Shown here one piece after another: positions 10,340-24,674 of a stretch of DNA of 64,000 bases. Every line of letters begins with the position of its first letter. Position 1 is the first letter of the stretch. The notes beneath the pieces are model-generated. The model saw nothing but the letters and a program-made list of their open reading frames with translations. It was not told the DNA's origin and ran no database searches. This stretch comes from Daphnia pulex (Eukaryota; Arthropoda; Branchiopoda; Diplostraca; Daphniidae), in the NCBI RefSeq assembly GCF_021134715.1, contig NC_060019.1, forward strand, positions 11,112,001 to 11,176,000, written 5' to 3'. The translations under genes and the position numbers were made by a program.

Positions 10340-13300
10340 CACAATCGTCAATTGGTGTAGGATCACAGGGTGCGAAGGAGGAAGGGTCACCAAAGCCGCC
10401 ATTGTATAATACCTGCAAACACGTGAAGGGCGAACAAAGGAAAATTCTAGAATGCTCTATTTCCGTTCAATTGCCGGGCGATTTAATTGCTATTTGTCTT
10501 GATTTCACAGCAATATTTGTCGTATCAGCTCAAAAAGAAATGCAGAGATGGGAAACTTGGTAGATTTAGGATACTTGGTAGTCATTAATCTTTTAGTCTT
10601 GCTGTTTTTTTTTTGTATCTGTAGTTTTGTTCGTTAGTCCTGCATATGTAGCCGTACATCTTATTTCTATTCCTTTTGTCTAAGCAACGAGATAATAGCC
10701 ACAGTGTGTACAAAATGTCGTTGCACATCCAGTCGATAAGTTAAATGACATTTCGTCGTGTTATTAGTCGGTTGTCAAGCCGGATATAACAAATCTTTGG
10801 CTGCCGCAGTGTTATATATACTCTGCTGACGGTTGGGCACTAATTGGTGCAGTCTCAATTAGCATGTCGGAATTAAGAAAACAGTCAACGATACAGCCAC
10901 AGCAAAGTGACATCCATTCCATTTTTTCGTGCCAGCCTTGCGGCTATACCAGCCGGGGGCCCCATTATAGATATATAGCAGAGGACCGCAAAAGCGCGCG
11001 GGGTTCAAACTTCTCTTTTTAAATGATGATGATTAGAAACGCTGACGTCGGCAGCAAATCGCACTTGGTCCGCATTTATTAGCTCAGTCCGCTGCATCTC
11101 GTTATACACGAAGCAGCATTTTCTCAGAAAAGAGCCGAGTAGTATATATAGCAGTATCTATAGTAGCAGCAGCAGCAGCAGCAGCAGCAGCTAGTGTACA
11201 TCAACCTTGTAAATTATTTGTTCAAAGTTTCGTCTTGCTGCTGTTTTTGCTTGGCTGAACAGGAAAACCAAAAAAAAAAGAAAAGATTTCGCTCCCCTTT
11301 TTTTCTTTCTCGTTCAAATAAAAAACAACCAAATCTGGCCGACTCAACTTGGAGCATATTATATGCACGTATATACAACAGTCAAGAATTGTTGGTTTAT
11401 TATATGCGAGCGCGGCTCAATATGTCGGTGGATTTCCTACGTGTATATATCAGACTGCTGTACAATGTTCACACAGCTGAGAGAAACCAATATACTGGGG
11501 CAGACTGCATGCATCTAGTTGATTGTAATCTACGTGACCTTCTAGCTTGGCTTTACATTGTGCATACTATATGTATTATATAGTACCTCCGCGTGTAAAT
11601 ATCTATTAGTCTGATCTGATAGAATTTCCTTCATTATCCGGCATTAGAGTATCTCTACGCCATCATTAGTGATCTCCATAGGGTTATGCGCGCGCGCGCG
11701 ATTGCCCGTGTCGGATTATTACAACGAAAAGGAATTTCCAGATGAGAAATCGACTTGGCAGAATTTACGTTGATATTAATATAGCGACACACAAATAATA
11801 ATAATACGGATTTTGAGGCGAGGGTGATGGGGGTCCAGCAAAAAGGGGGGCTGTTATTAGTACATCCGCAGCACCGTGCAGGTATAATAAATGATCCGAT
11901 ATTGCTTCTATCTCCCGTGTGTATATATACTATAATAGTTAGAACGGTATATAACATTGTTGTACTATACAACATATCCAATCGCCTGCTGAATCTCAAT
12001 TGAATTAGATACCTCTCCGGAGCACAGCACAACTCTCATTAAATTAAAACCTACATACAATGCACATGTGTGTGTCTTTGTTGTTGTTGTTGTTTCCTTC
12101 TTCCGTTTTCCGGAAGCGGCCAATCTCTAGGAGTGCGCTGCCTTTTATTCATTTCACAGCAGAAGACAACAACAGCAACAACAACAACAACAAAAAAGTC
12201 ACAATGGATTTCACAAATAGGATTAGACAAGTTCCAATAAGACAGAGTCGGAATTTATATGCTATACATTGTAACATTGTCGGAAGGACTACAGCAGCCT
12301 ACTACTCTTTCATTCTCTATACATAAAATTGTAAAGCTAAAGCTACTACTGAACTGTTCCAGTGAGATATTTGCATAATGTATATCGTTACAGCGTCAGG
12401 TGGTTGCTACAGCTGCTCCATATGCAAGTGTGGCGCAGATATCGGCTGGCTAGACTGGCTAGACGGCCAAACAGCAGCGCGCCAGTGCTGTGTATAAATA
12501 AATCTATGACGCCGTGACGAAATTTTTGGAAGACGGAAAAAAAAAGAAAAGAAACGAAATACAGGGGGGAAGATTGTTTTATAATTTGACTTCCCGTCGG
12601 AAGTATATCACAGATTTTAAAATAAAAAAAATAGGGTACACATATCCACACTGTAAAAAGAATTGCAGTTTGATGCCAGGGAGATCTAGAACTAAAGTCG
12701 GTAGAGAGAGAGAGAGGCTATATGCATTTTTGATATCAATTTCCCTTTTTTATCCACGATAAATAAAAAGGCAATAACAGAAAGAAAAAAAAATCTTTTC
12801 ATCAAACGGATGCCTCCATTCTGTCGTACCATTTCTCAGACGTCGTCGCTATCTGGTTATATTCGTTCGCCTTTTTCTTGTCTTCTTCTTCTTTTATTTA
12901 TTTTTTCTCGGGGAAAAAAGAAAATGTAGAAAATGCTTCGCGGTTTGTCTGCTGGCAGGGCCTATTGGCGGCAGGGATGTTGAAATTCTTATAATATATT
13001 TGCTCTTCTTCTTCTTCTTTTCTATATTTTTCTTGAATCGTTTCTTTCTATTTTCTTTTTTCTGGGTTCGATATGATTCTATATATTCTCCCCCCTCCGT
13101 TCCGTTTGATATGTTATATACGCGGTGGGGCTGTGTAGAGATCCACATATCAAAGGCAGCTGTAATATATGAATGACGGCGGGCAGCAATGGTATGAACG
13201 AACGACGAGGCCGTCAGGTCTATATGCTCTATAGATATGTGCCGAACAAGAAGAAAAGAGTATCGATCGCTTCAGCTTTTTCCCTATATACCGTTACAAC

Positions 13301-16300
13301 GTCGCCCGCACACACACACACACAAGCCCAAGCGTGGGCACATGCACACTAACATGCCAAGAGGCGAAAAGCTAAAGTTTTCTACACTCTCCTACATATA
13401 CATCTTATTCGGCCGTCTTCTTCTTTTGGATCAAACTTTGGAGTTTCGGCCAAGAAAAACCGCGCGTCTTTCAAAAGGAGAAAATAAAAGACATGGCGAC
13501 TCTGCATACATTGACTAAATATATAGAGAAGCAGAGAAGAAGAAGAAGAGACTCTTAGTCGACATATTTCGACGGTGATGGATGGTCCATTTTTTTCTTC
13601 TTTCTTCCATTGCGGGATCATCATCAACAATAAGGCGGGCGAAAATATTTCCGCCGGACACACGGGGAAGAAAAAAAAAAATGGAAATCATCTAGATCTG
13701 TATATATAAGCCTCGTCTTTTATAGAGAAAGAGGATCGAGGCTTATCTGGCGGTTTTTCCTCTTTTCTTTTCTTTGATTCTTTTCGGCGTCGTTTCCTTT
13801 CCCGACGCCCAAAGTTGGTTGTTGCTCGTCGTCGTCCTTTCCTTTTCACAAAAGTATATATCAAAGGGCCGTGTGTATGTGCTTTATATCTCTCTTTTTC
13901 TCTAGATGTACTGTATATATCGCCCCCCCCCCCTTTTCGGGCCATATTATCCAGTGCAGCAGCAACACCCCAGCCCAAAAAACCCGTGAGCAGCAAACTC
14001 TCTTTTGCTTCTTCATTGACGGCACCCTCGGCGTCGCCCGCCATATACCCACCGACGCCCTTCTTCTTTTTCTTTTTGATATTTTCTTCCTTCTTCTCGG
14101 TGTATAGTGTAGTATAGTAGACTGACGTGAAAGCCAAGTTTGTTGCCAAGTCTATAGAGAGAGAGAGAGGGAGAACTCCTTGCAGACAGAAGTATAACAC
14201 AGGACGAAAGAGAAGAGTGAAATATCAAATTGGGTGGGCCTCTATAATAGAACATCGTACCACATTCTGAGAGAGATGATTCTCTAACGATGGATGTAAT
14301 AATAATCAACAAGCAATTACACAAACTGTTACGGCGCTGGAATAAGTTGATCATTTTCCCGAGCTTTGAAAGACAGAAATGAGATATCCGGTCGGCCATC
14401 ATTGCCTCAAATGATATCGTCATTTAAACGCCCAGCAGCACGCATATAGCTATTCTTAGACATAACACCCCCGCAGTTATACTACTATACTAAATGTACC
14501 CGTTAAGCGTTTGAAATAATGTAACATATGGAACGAGAGTGCAGCGCAGCAACACCCGGCGAGTGAAAGCGCGACGAATTTCTCTCTCTTTTTTACTAGT
14601 TTATTTCTCAAGCTATAGCACACCATTTTAAAAGCGCCGACCGAATAAGAGGAAAACAAAAAAACCCCAAAAAAGAAAAAGAGAAGAAAGTTGATCTTTC
14701 TACTGCTGCGACTCTCTCTAGATAGTCTAAAGTGTGCTGCGGAGAGAGTGGTGAAGAGCGCGGGCGGGAGAAGAGAATAAGAGAGAGTTGCTGGAGATGC
14801 CGGGCGCCCAAAAACTTTGAGATGCACTGCACTTTACATGAGCACTCGGAGGGCCCATTCAGCTGGAAGCGCAGCAGCAGAGCATCTATACTATAGAGGA
14901 GCCATTACCACACGCTAGTCTGCTGCTACTATATATCGTAACAGTCTTCTTCTCTTTATCTTACTGTGTGTACATCTACGACAGTATATATAGACTAGTC
15001 GGTTTTGAAGGGGAAACCGTGAACAGGCCCAGCGAATCGTCGAGCGTCCCACGCCTTCTAGCAAAGACACAAACTCTTCAATTCCGTTCACAAGCGACAC
15101 CGGCCGTTTTCTCCATTTTCTTATATTTTTAAATTTATTTTTTTAAATAACCCCCACGCTTTTCTTGGCTTGTGTGATTCACATCTGCTGGTTGCCGAAT
15201 ATAGATATTCCTGCCATCAAAGTTTGATGAATGAGATTTTCTCTTTTTATAATTGAATGGATATGATTATATGATTTGTTTGGCGGATTAAAAACCGGCG
15301 ACATCTCTGGCATCAATAACACAAAAGTGCTGGCAGAATAGTATACACGTTCTTTTTTCTCCTCTTCCGCACGGACACAGTATGTGCGTGTGTGTGTGTC
15401 AGATATACACCGGTGGATCCATCGCGCGGAGGAAGGAAAGCGGATGCCTCCGCCGCTGCCCTTTGACGACGAGTCGACCACGTCATTCCATTTGCTTCTT
15501 CTTCTTCTTCTTCTTCTTGTACTACTACTTTTCGGTCGGGTGACATTCTTCCAAAGCTCGTGCACGTCTTTTCCCTTTTTCTATACTTTTTGATTCTTCA
15601 GATGGATATCACATGGGATAATGGGGACAGACCGAGAGAAGGACGCGCGTATCTTTCATATCGCAGACGGGCAGGTTGTGCTGTGTGCTTGTGCGGCAGA
15701 CGTTGCTGGCCAACAGAGCAGAACCCCGGCGCTTGCAAAGGCTATGACTTGCCTTTTCTAATGCATGTAACGGCTCTTTTTGATTCTCTTTGTGTGTGTG
15801 TGTGTGTGCAAGGGAGTTGTTTGGGGTTTTTATTTAAAAGGATCCAGTCCAGCATAGCAGCAGCTTCTCCGTATGTTTCATCTTGTGATATTCTCCCCCA
15901 CGGGTTTTCATTTTCTTCGGGGACTCGACCAGAGCGCACGGCGGTCTGAATTCTTTTCATCTTTTTTTTTCTTTTGGTGGGGGGGTATTGCTGGGCCTCT
16001 GTCCGGCTCACGTCCGCACGTCCGTCTTTTCTTTTCAGTCCGGCATCAGCAAAAAGAAACACACACACATGTCCAAACTCTGTCCAGATGGTCCTGCCGT
16101 TGATTGGAACGTTGCCCCCAGTATGATATAACATCGCAGACATTTGTCGTCAAAGCCAAATAGAATTCAAGTTTCCCGCTCTACAAAACTTTGGCTCAAA
16201 ATTTTCAAATAAAAAGCGGGAAAAAATAATGACGTGGGAAATTTCAAGTCCAGTCGTATATAAAAATAGTCTAACTTTTACATGATAGCTTTTTAGCTGA

Positions 16301-19300
16301 CGATTGTTAAATAGGAGCTCGTCAATCACACGGGTCACGGCCCCCGTTCACAATATTTGTGATTCTCTTCAAAGTCGAACCGAATAGAGAGAGAGAGTTA
16401 TATACAATAGGCCATCTATAGTCTAAGAATAAAGCTGGCAGATGATTATAGAAAGTCTGTTTTTTTCTTCTTCTTCTTCCTATTGAGCTGCTGCGCTCAT
16501 CATTGTTAGGAACTTAACTTCTTCGCCGCTGTGCTGGCAAACAAAAGCTTGACGTGTTATTGGAAGAGCCGTATTATATAAGGACAAATGGGGGGGGGGG
16601 ATCATACTGCATATGGCCGACCTTTGGGCTCCTTATATTTATGACGAGTAAATATATATAGACGAGCGAGACAATAAGTCTGCTGCCTCTTATATTCTCT
16701 CTCTCTTGGCTGGGCTAAGATTCTCTATATTCCATTATTGACGTTTGACAACAATGAACGGAATAAAGGCTCGTTATGAGAGTGAAGCCAGACCCCGCCC
16801 AGACATCTCTGCATGGTCCCCGGCTCGGCTGCTGTGTGTGTCTTGAAGGAGAGACGTATATATAAGAGGCAATGGATGCATCCTCTTCTTCTTCTGGATA
16901 TATACGGTCCATTCTTCTTTCCGCCAAAGTGGCTTGATCATCAAAGCGAAAGATTGCTGCACCATAGTTCGCTATCAAGAGACCTGCTGCTCCCGTGTGC
17001 ACTAATACACACGGGCAGAGCATACATGCAACCCCGATCTAATGCAGCCGGCATATTTGCTCACGCATCTTTTTCACGGCCAAAGTATCGCCCCACTGTC
17101 GTCACTCATTTCCGCGTATTATCAGAGAGTTCAAAAAGCCCCTTTTTTTTGGAAAAATATATGAGACAGATTCAATCAACTTTGCGCCACAGCGCCATTT
17201 TAGCGGATCCATTTAGATCTGATTCGGCACAGTATATACTAAATAGAGCGCTTGTCGGAAAGATGGCGGACTATTTAAAAGTCAAAGTTCTCCTTTTGAA
17301 AGATTCAATCGACTATGGGATACATTCATCGTCAATAAATCAGTTAACCCTCGTATAAATAAAGGCCAGAAATAATAATCTGTTTTGTGAAAAAAAATAA
17401 AAAAATAACAAATATTATTCCGCATATCTAGCCTATATAGAACGATTAAAGCGAAAGGAGAATTGAAGCCCGAGTGCTTTGTCATAAAGTTTTGATTTTC
17501 TGTCGCTGATTTTTCTTCACGAAATCTTTCCCTTTTCGGGTGGAGGGGGAAGCTGCTGGATAACTTGTATATAGCTCGTATATACTTATATAAGAGAGAG
17601 CTATATACATGGCGTCTATAACTGAATCTCAATCACGCCTGCATCAGAGCCAAAATCCTTAGCGGAAAACTTTTTCACCTTTTTCAAAAGAAGTTGTTTC
17701 CCTGTCGCAACAGTTATAGCATTAACGAGATATAGGGAAGAATATATAAGAAACAATGTTCTAAAACGAAGAGAGAGCAGAGCAAGAGCTCCTCCGGTCG
17801 TGATCGATCCATCGTTCCAACATTTCCTCCTCTATTTCTATTAGTACATTGGCCCACGGCGAATGATCTATATAAAAGCTCTCTCTCTCTCTGGTACAGT
17901 ACACACACACAAATATATAAACACGCACCATCAGTATCACTGTGCGAAAAATAAAATAAAAACGATACGGAAAGGAAACAAGTTGCGAATGTTTTATACA
18001 CATCTCGGCCAGAGACTTGTACATCTATTGCGCCACCGGCGCAGCACTGCGTCTAGAACGATATCCATCAATAATAAATTTAAGTTTATCTTTGTGCCGT
18101 TTATACAGATACCAATACAGCCATTGCACGCAGCACAGAGAGCCGAATACATATACTAATAGTATATCTAAGGATTATTAAAATATATACTGTGTAGCAA
18201 TACATATAGATATGGCCGAAGAGAGAGAAGTATAGATCAAGGGGGGAATATTATTTAGCAGGAAATGCAAATGATATGGGGAGAGTCCTATACATACTGT
18301 ATACTATATTATTCACCGTTGTCGTACAACGTATAGCCATGCACTGTATGTATAGGAACTGGATATAATATGCGACTTGCAGTTGTCTTTTGATCGTTGA
18401 CAAAGAGATATGCTGCTGTGCCAGAGAGAGCCAGCGCTTGATTATAGGAATCCGATTGGATTTTCTACCTCTGCTGCTGCTGCTGCTGTGACTTGTGCAA
18501 AAGGCATATACTATAGGACACAGAGTATAGATATATATTTATACATTATATGTAGCATAGGAGAGAATGAGACCCCTTGATGGCAATCCTTGTGCGGGCG
18601 AATCATCAAATATACATACGTAATAGTCGTTAATATTCCGCCCGGCCTGCTGTGCTGTGTGTACGCAGCAACAACCCCTGCCAATAGAATAGAAAATGTA
18701 CGCACGGCCAATCAGAGCCAGCATCATATAATATCCATAGCCGAGCGAAATCAGAGCTGCAGAAAATGTAATGCGGTGAAAAACCGGGTTCTAAGCTATA
18801 CGCCATTTTGCGCTGATGGCAACATTTTCGCCGGAATAATAATGCGCAGGGAGAATTCCATTGAAAATCGGCGAAAGATCACAAGGAATGTACACTGGAC
18901 TACATCATCTATTTCGAGAGTAGCTTCATATTTAGACGCGCAAGCAGATGATGATGATGAAGATGTCGAGGCGAATGAGATGATGAATAGATGTGCGCAG
19001 AAACAAATATATATACAGAACAAAACACGAAAAGGCCATCAAGCGCTGGCGGCTGTAAAATGTCAGACCAGTTATATATCCTAATATTATAGGTATACCC
19101 GACTTGATTTGCAATCGAACATTATATACATAAATGCACTTTAGTATAGTATAGTCCGCAATTCGAATCTATTGAATCCAAGGGTATTATATGTTAAATC
19201 AGATTTAACGACCAATATCAGCCATCAATGTTGATTGCATTTGAATTTGAGTGGGTATATATATGTGTAGACAGAGTATGTCTATAACTATATACACTTT

Positions 19301-20320
19301 TACTCGATCTTCTGCGAGTCTATAAAAGATGGTTGATGCGACTATTAAACGGGGCGACCTTAAGTAGGTCGGGCCAATAACTTTGTCCGACATGTCCAAG
19401 AGGCACACGAGGCACTTGGGCCGGACGCCGAGAAAGAAACAAAAATAAAATAGAAAAAAGGGCCGGACGCAACTAAATACGGCCACTTCTTTTCCTTATA
19501 TATCCACGTACAGCAGACGAGACGTCCGTTTCCGCGTTGATTCGCTTTACACCCAGCAGCACCTTTCGTCTCTCTACACGACGTCGACCTGATGATGTTA
19601 TTACCTCAAATTTATTTTATTTTTATTTTTTCACGTCCCAGCCGCTTTATAGTACGTACTGTATACATAGAAGACGGTCGTCAACCGAAATTTATTTTCT
19701 TTGGCTATATAAGTACCTACTGATGCTGCTGCCAAATCAAATGCGAATATCGGACAGCCCGGCGACGTCGGCAGCTGAAATTGACTTGAACATCTTTTCT
19801 AAATCAACACGGACAGTGTCGGAACATGTGTGTCAACACTTTTATACGCGGTCATCAAATATTTGTTATATGTTATAATATAATCCTTCAAAAAAATAAA
19901 AAAAGAATAACCCATCATAACGCACGAAATTTTATTTATTTCCGTTCGATTCAATTGATAAGAAAAATATATACAGCACATATAAACACACAAAACACAT
20001 TTTATTCGGGAGGATGGAGAAAGGAGGGTGGGGGGATGTTGACGGAACGCGCCTGCGCCACCGCCGTCGAGCGGTCGGCATCTTGTGTTGCGATCCGGCC
20101 GCGCCGCGCCCCGCTGCTGGGATGGATGGATGGATATTATAAGGCGAGAGAAGCGTGTAGCCGAGCAGCAGAGCGAGTGTGGAGGATGCTGCGGGAGTTG
20201 GGAGAGCCGGCCCAATCGCAGTAGCAGCAGTCCAGCATATAGTGTGTCGTCGTCGTCTCTTTTGTAATATGGCGGGGGACGACGAGATGAGAATGCTCTG
20301 CTAGCAGAGCGACTTGTCAA
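10340..20320. other. Long non-coding domain rich in simple repeats
   Basis: About 10 kb without a supportable coding exon. It is filled with short microsatellites: AGC x9 at 11165-11191, GC run near 11690, TTG near 12078-12092, CAA near 12163-12193, CA near 13310-13324, GA/CT runs, homopolymer G or C, and very many TATATAG/CTATATA motifs. Open frames here are short, repeat-derived, and lack domains. A signal-rich texture like this fits introns, enhancers or non-coding RNA of the zinc-finger gene to the right, but no element can be assigned from the sequence alone. Confidence 0.6.
11165..11191. repeat. AGC trinucleotide microsatellite, nine units
   Basis: Nine uninterrupted AGC units in non-coding DNA, preceded by TAGTAGC variants. 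Confidence 0.95.
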
Positions 20321-20323
20321 TCG

Positions 20324-20438
20324 GTCAGCAGCCGTCGGCACCGCAGCATCTCCATTACTACTACTCTCCTGTCTCTTCCACACATTTACGTACAACTCAA
20401 TCTCTTCAATTGTCATCCGCGGCAATATCAATCAACCG
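20324..20438 (+). promoter_or_regulatory. Candidate promoter-proximal non-coding exon
   Basis: A GC-rich patch (about 20010-20330) interrupts AT-rich DNA. A TCAGCAG initiator-like site at about 20325 is followed by roughly 115 nt ending in a strong donor, CCG|GTAAGTTCTG (GT at 20439-20440). This is the best candidate I see for a 5' untranslated exon of the zinc-finger gene, whose first coding exon has a good acceptor at 24529-24530. The link between them is inferred; there may be several alternative first exons. Confidence 0.4.
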
Positions 20439-20440
20439 GT

Positions 20441-23400
20441 AAGTTCTGTCTATTCTGCTGCGACAGTTTTGTTAAGATAGATTCGATTTGTTGCTGTAGG
20501 CCTATTTTATATACGGTTAGCATCGCTTGTTTGAGTTTAGAATAGATTTGATGGAGGGAGAACTTTGGGTTCGTTGCTGCTCATCTGTGTGTGTCGTGCT
20601 GCTGACTCTGTCAGGCGATAAATACGAATGTACACAACGACACGCGTTTGACGTTTTCCAACTGTCAAAACTTTGGCAACGAACAAAAGACTCGCGCGCG
20701 GGGGTCGTCGAACAGCAGCATTTTCGGAATGGGAATAAGTCAAAGTTATTCGTCGACACGTGTGTATACTGTGCTGCCTCCGACCATTTTCCCGCTGACT
20801 GGGAGGTATGCAGTAGATATAATAGTAGTACGTATAAGGAAGATGAGTGAAAAGAAGAAGGAAGAGCTCGGGTAGGTGGAAAATCGGTCGACAAAGACGG
20901 ATGACACACACAACAACCTATTACACAGTGGCAGAGCAGCCAGCAGCCATCCAGCCAGCCAAAGTCTATACGCACATATACGACTATACACAGAGCTGAG
21001 CTGTTTGTGTGTGTGTGTCTTCCTTTTGTGTCGTCCTCCCCTGAGTGTGTATACACATCAGCGAGCTAAAAGAGCTAGGAAGAGGGAAAAAAAACCCCGT
21101 CGTGATGTCACATTTCCCCCTCCACCAAAACCCCGAGCCGGCGCATTGTGCAACATCCCCCCAAATAAAAGAAGCTAAATCATTTCCAATTTTTTTCTTT
21201 GATTTCATATATAAATTGACAGAGGGAAAAAATCAAAGCTGTCAAAGACAGCAGACAACTCTACAAAAAGGTAGCCTATATAATTTCAAATGGAGAAGAG
21301 AGAGAGAAAAGCAGCTAGAATATATTATAATAGTATATAGACAGATCAAATGGGTGTGGGCGGATCTAAATCCTTTAAGTCGCTTTTGTCGGCCCCCCCC
21401 CCCTTTCCCAGCTCTTTTGGCTCGAGCTAAATCTTCACTTAGGAAATCAAACAAAAAAGAGCCGCCGCCGCTGCTCGCCTGCGTCCCTCACTTTGATTTT
21501 GATTTCCATCTTTTCTCTCCTCTACTCATTGCGCATTATATTGATAGAGAGCGGATAGATGGATAGATAGATAGATATCAACTGTGTGTTGATGTGTTCG
21601 TGTGTTTCGTAATGATGCCGAGGGGTGGGGATGAGAGAGAAGGGTGGGGAGGAAACCAATCATCCGTGTATAGCCCGTCATCATCATCATCGTCCGAGAG
21701 GAGTGATGATGATGATAAATACTTTTGTGTTCGTTTCATTCGCGGGTGGATGGGGGTGTTCATCTCTTTCTCTCGATTGCTCAGCTGGGCTTCTATCTTC
21801 TTCTATCTTCTTATTGCTTCCGCGTCTATAAAACTATTTATAAGTTCCCCAGCACGACCAGCATTTCGATCGCCTAGGCAACACAACAACTTGATACATA
21901 TTTTCGACCCGGCACAGCAGCAGCACACAGCACACTTCATTTTAGAATATCTCGTCGTGTGGGTGGATGGGTGTGTCTCCCCCTGATTCAAACCCGCCAT
22001 AGTGAATTCAAGTTGTGCTGCACCAGACACACACACACACATCAGGACATACTTGAAATCTCCTTCGACAGAGTAAAAAGTTTGCACTTCTCTTCTCTTA
22101 GCTGTGTGGCGCCCTTTTCAAATGTCGACTATCTCTAAACTATACAACAGCAGACGTACACGTTTGCTGTGTACTGCTGTGTGTGTACACTCTTTGCCAG
22201 CATCACAAAAGCCAAGTGTCTGAGCTATAGCGCGCACTCATTTGGCATGCAAAAAAGGGCAGCAACAGCAAAGAGCGCAAGTGAGAGAGAAAGTCCCAAC
22301 AAAGTTGTTGCCCCCCAATGCCTGGGCAGGGCCAGCAGCTAACAGCAACGTCCAAAAGTGACTTTCGGAGAGAGCCAAGAGTCGTCGCCCTTTCATATCT
22401 CGTTTCAAAAGGGCGAATGTACGGTATTATTAAGCAACTTTGAAGTCAATTTCTCTCTCGGAAATATTACGTGTAATAGAATATCATTGAAGAGGGAAGA
22501 GCTGGAGGGAGGGGGAAGGCGAAATGCAGTCGACATGTCGCCGCTCGCGCGGGCTTTTCAATTTATACAAGTCTGTCGCCGCCTCTGCTATACACAGTCC
22601 TGCTCCAACTAGTATATATTGAGATAGAAATATGCAGAGTTATGCGCGTTGAAAATCTCATTCGAAAAAAATCACGACGCGCCAATTTGAAAAATTCGCG
22701 CCTTTTTTATTTAAATTTTACCGCGGCAATTTTTAAAAAATTTGAAATAAGGAATAAATTTTGGCGAGAGCGGAACGAATTTACCATGTTCGTTTTATGG
22801 CTGATTTGTCGGTTGAATGAGCGTTGAATAGTTTCGGGAAATAAAAAAAAATAAAAACGACAAGCGTTTAGATTGGAGTAGGTGCGACCGGAATCGTGTA
22901 AATAGTGAGAGAAAAAAAGAAATAAAAAAAAGGAAAGAGTTAGTGGGGGATATAGACGTACTATATCTATATACTCGGTTGCTGCTGCTGTTGTATGGCT
23001 GTAAGCAAAGTGAGTGAGAGAATAGCTGAGAGAGGTTGACGTTGATGGAAGGATGAAAGCGCCCGAGGATTCTTTTCCTTTTCTCCCGACCGACTTATTT
23101 TGTTTCTTCTTGTTGCACTCGTCGCTCCGCCTTTTTATTTTGTTTTGTTTTGTTGTTTTCTCGATTGAAGGGGAGAACAAGGCGCCGAGCTGTTGGAGTA
23201 GAAAACGAATCTAAAAGGCAGTGGCGCCCCTGTCGCATGTCCCGGCACTGATAACCGAAGCTGCAATCCCGCGGGAGTGAGCGTAGCCCATCAGCTTTTC
23301 TTTTTCTTCTTCTTCTTCTTCTCTTTTTATTTCTAGCCGTGAGAGCTGCGCTCTTGTTTCTCTCTCGTTTTCTTAGATTATTCTTTTGAGAGAGAGATAT

Positions 23401-24530
23401 CTATATTTTATTAGATATTTATTCCTTTTCCTCTATACCCTGATGATGATGATGCTGCCGGGCACCTTGCAACATTGTTCCACCCCACTTTGCCTCAACG
23501 TCGCCAACGCCCATTTTTTCGGAGCTGGCCGTTTCCTTTTTGTTTCTCTTCCATGTCTTATGCAGTTACCATAAATATGGTACACAACAACAACAACCGA
23601 GCGTCTCTCCCGACGTTTCATACAAAGTAGAATTTAGGCAAACAATTCCGAAAATGTCTTTGTCTCTCTCTCCCAAAGCGGAGAAAGAATTATTTGACTA
23701 CAACCAAATTACAGCCGTAATATTACGGTACTACATCTATAGCAGCCGGAAGAAAAAGGAAGAAAAAACTAAAAAGAGATTTCAATTTCTTTTATTTGTA
23801 TTTTTTATCCGGAAGTCTATAACTTCAATTTCAAACGATATACACACACACTTCCTCGTTTAACCCGCCAAAGGCAATAATAGAAGAGAGAGAATCTCTC
23901 ACGACAAGAGCGGTTGTGCTCGTGAAATTGCCCCCCACCCAAACAAGAGTAGTAGTAGTAGACGCAATTCTCTTCTTCTTATATATTCCCGGCATCTGGG
24001 AATTGACAAGCTTTTCCCCCTCCTGATGTCGAGTCTATTACACAGCACACAGCGAAGCGCCGAGCTTTTTTTCAATTGAAATGTATAGACACACACACTA
24101 TATCCAGCAAAGGGCTGCTGTCTGTCTGTCTGTGGGGAGATGCTGATGCGAGATGTGTAGAGAGTTTTATGCGTATACACACAGGCAGACAGGAGTTAGA
24201 GATGTAATGTATGCAAAGGCACAGAGAATACATCTAGCCGATACACACACACAAAAAGAAAGAGTAAACATCTAGCTATATAATATGAATATCATCTGGG
24301 CGAAATAAAATAAGAAAGAGCTATAGGCGACCGACTCTCTGTACACATCAAAGTGTTGTGTGCCTTGTCATATCTCTCCTTCGATGTGTGTACCCAAGAC
24401 ATCAAAGCCAGTTTGCCTCCGGCTATTTACTCACCCGCAGCAGCAGAGGATATGTTGGATATTATATGGTTGAAATATATTTTTATTTCTCTAGTACTAC
24501 ATCATCTCTGTTGTCTTTTGTTTGGTTAGG
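20441..24530. other. Non-coding, probable 5' intron of zinc-finger gene
   Basis: No coding exon recognised. Contains GT/CA, GA and GATA-type simple repeats (for example GATA units at 21555-21578), poly-C tracts and CAG runs. It ends in a pyrimidine-rich stretch and TTGGTTAG at 24523-24530, a plausible acceptor for the first coding exon. Confidence 0.5.
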
Positions 24531-24674
24531 AGCGGACAATCGCCGTGGGTTTATATCAACAGCTGAAGGTGAAAGGGGGGCTTCCAGCTTCCGCTGTGCC
24601 GGACGCCGCCGGAGTGTGTCTGTTTGAAAAGGCCCCCGCTCATCATCACATAGGAATAACCGGTCATTGTCGTC

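Noticed and set aside
13688-14423. Minus-strand open frames of 136-170 codons
   Set aside because: They are made of poly-Lys/Arg and Ser/Leu runs from GA/CT microsatellites, with no domain or splice context.
19799-20431. Minus-strand open frame of 210 codons
   Set aside because: It runs across the GC-rich candidate promoter and low-complexity DNA; composition changes abruptly and no family resemblance is seen.
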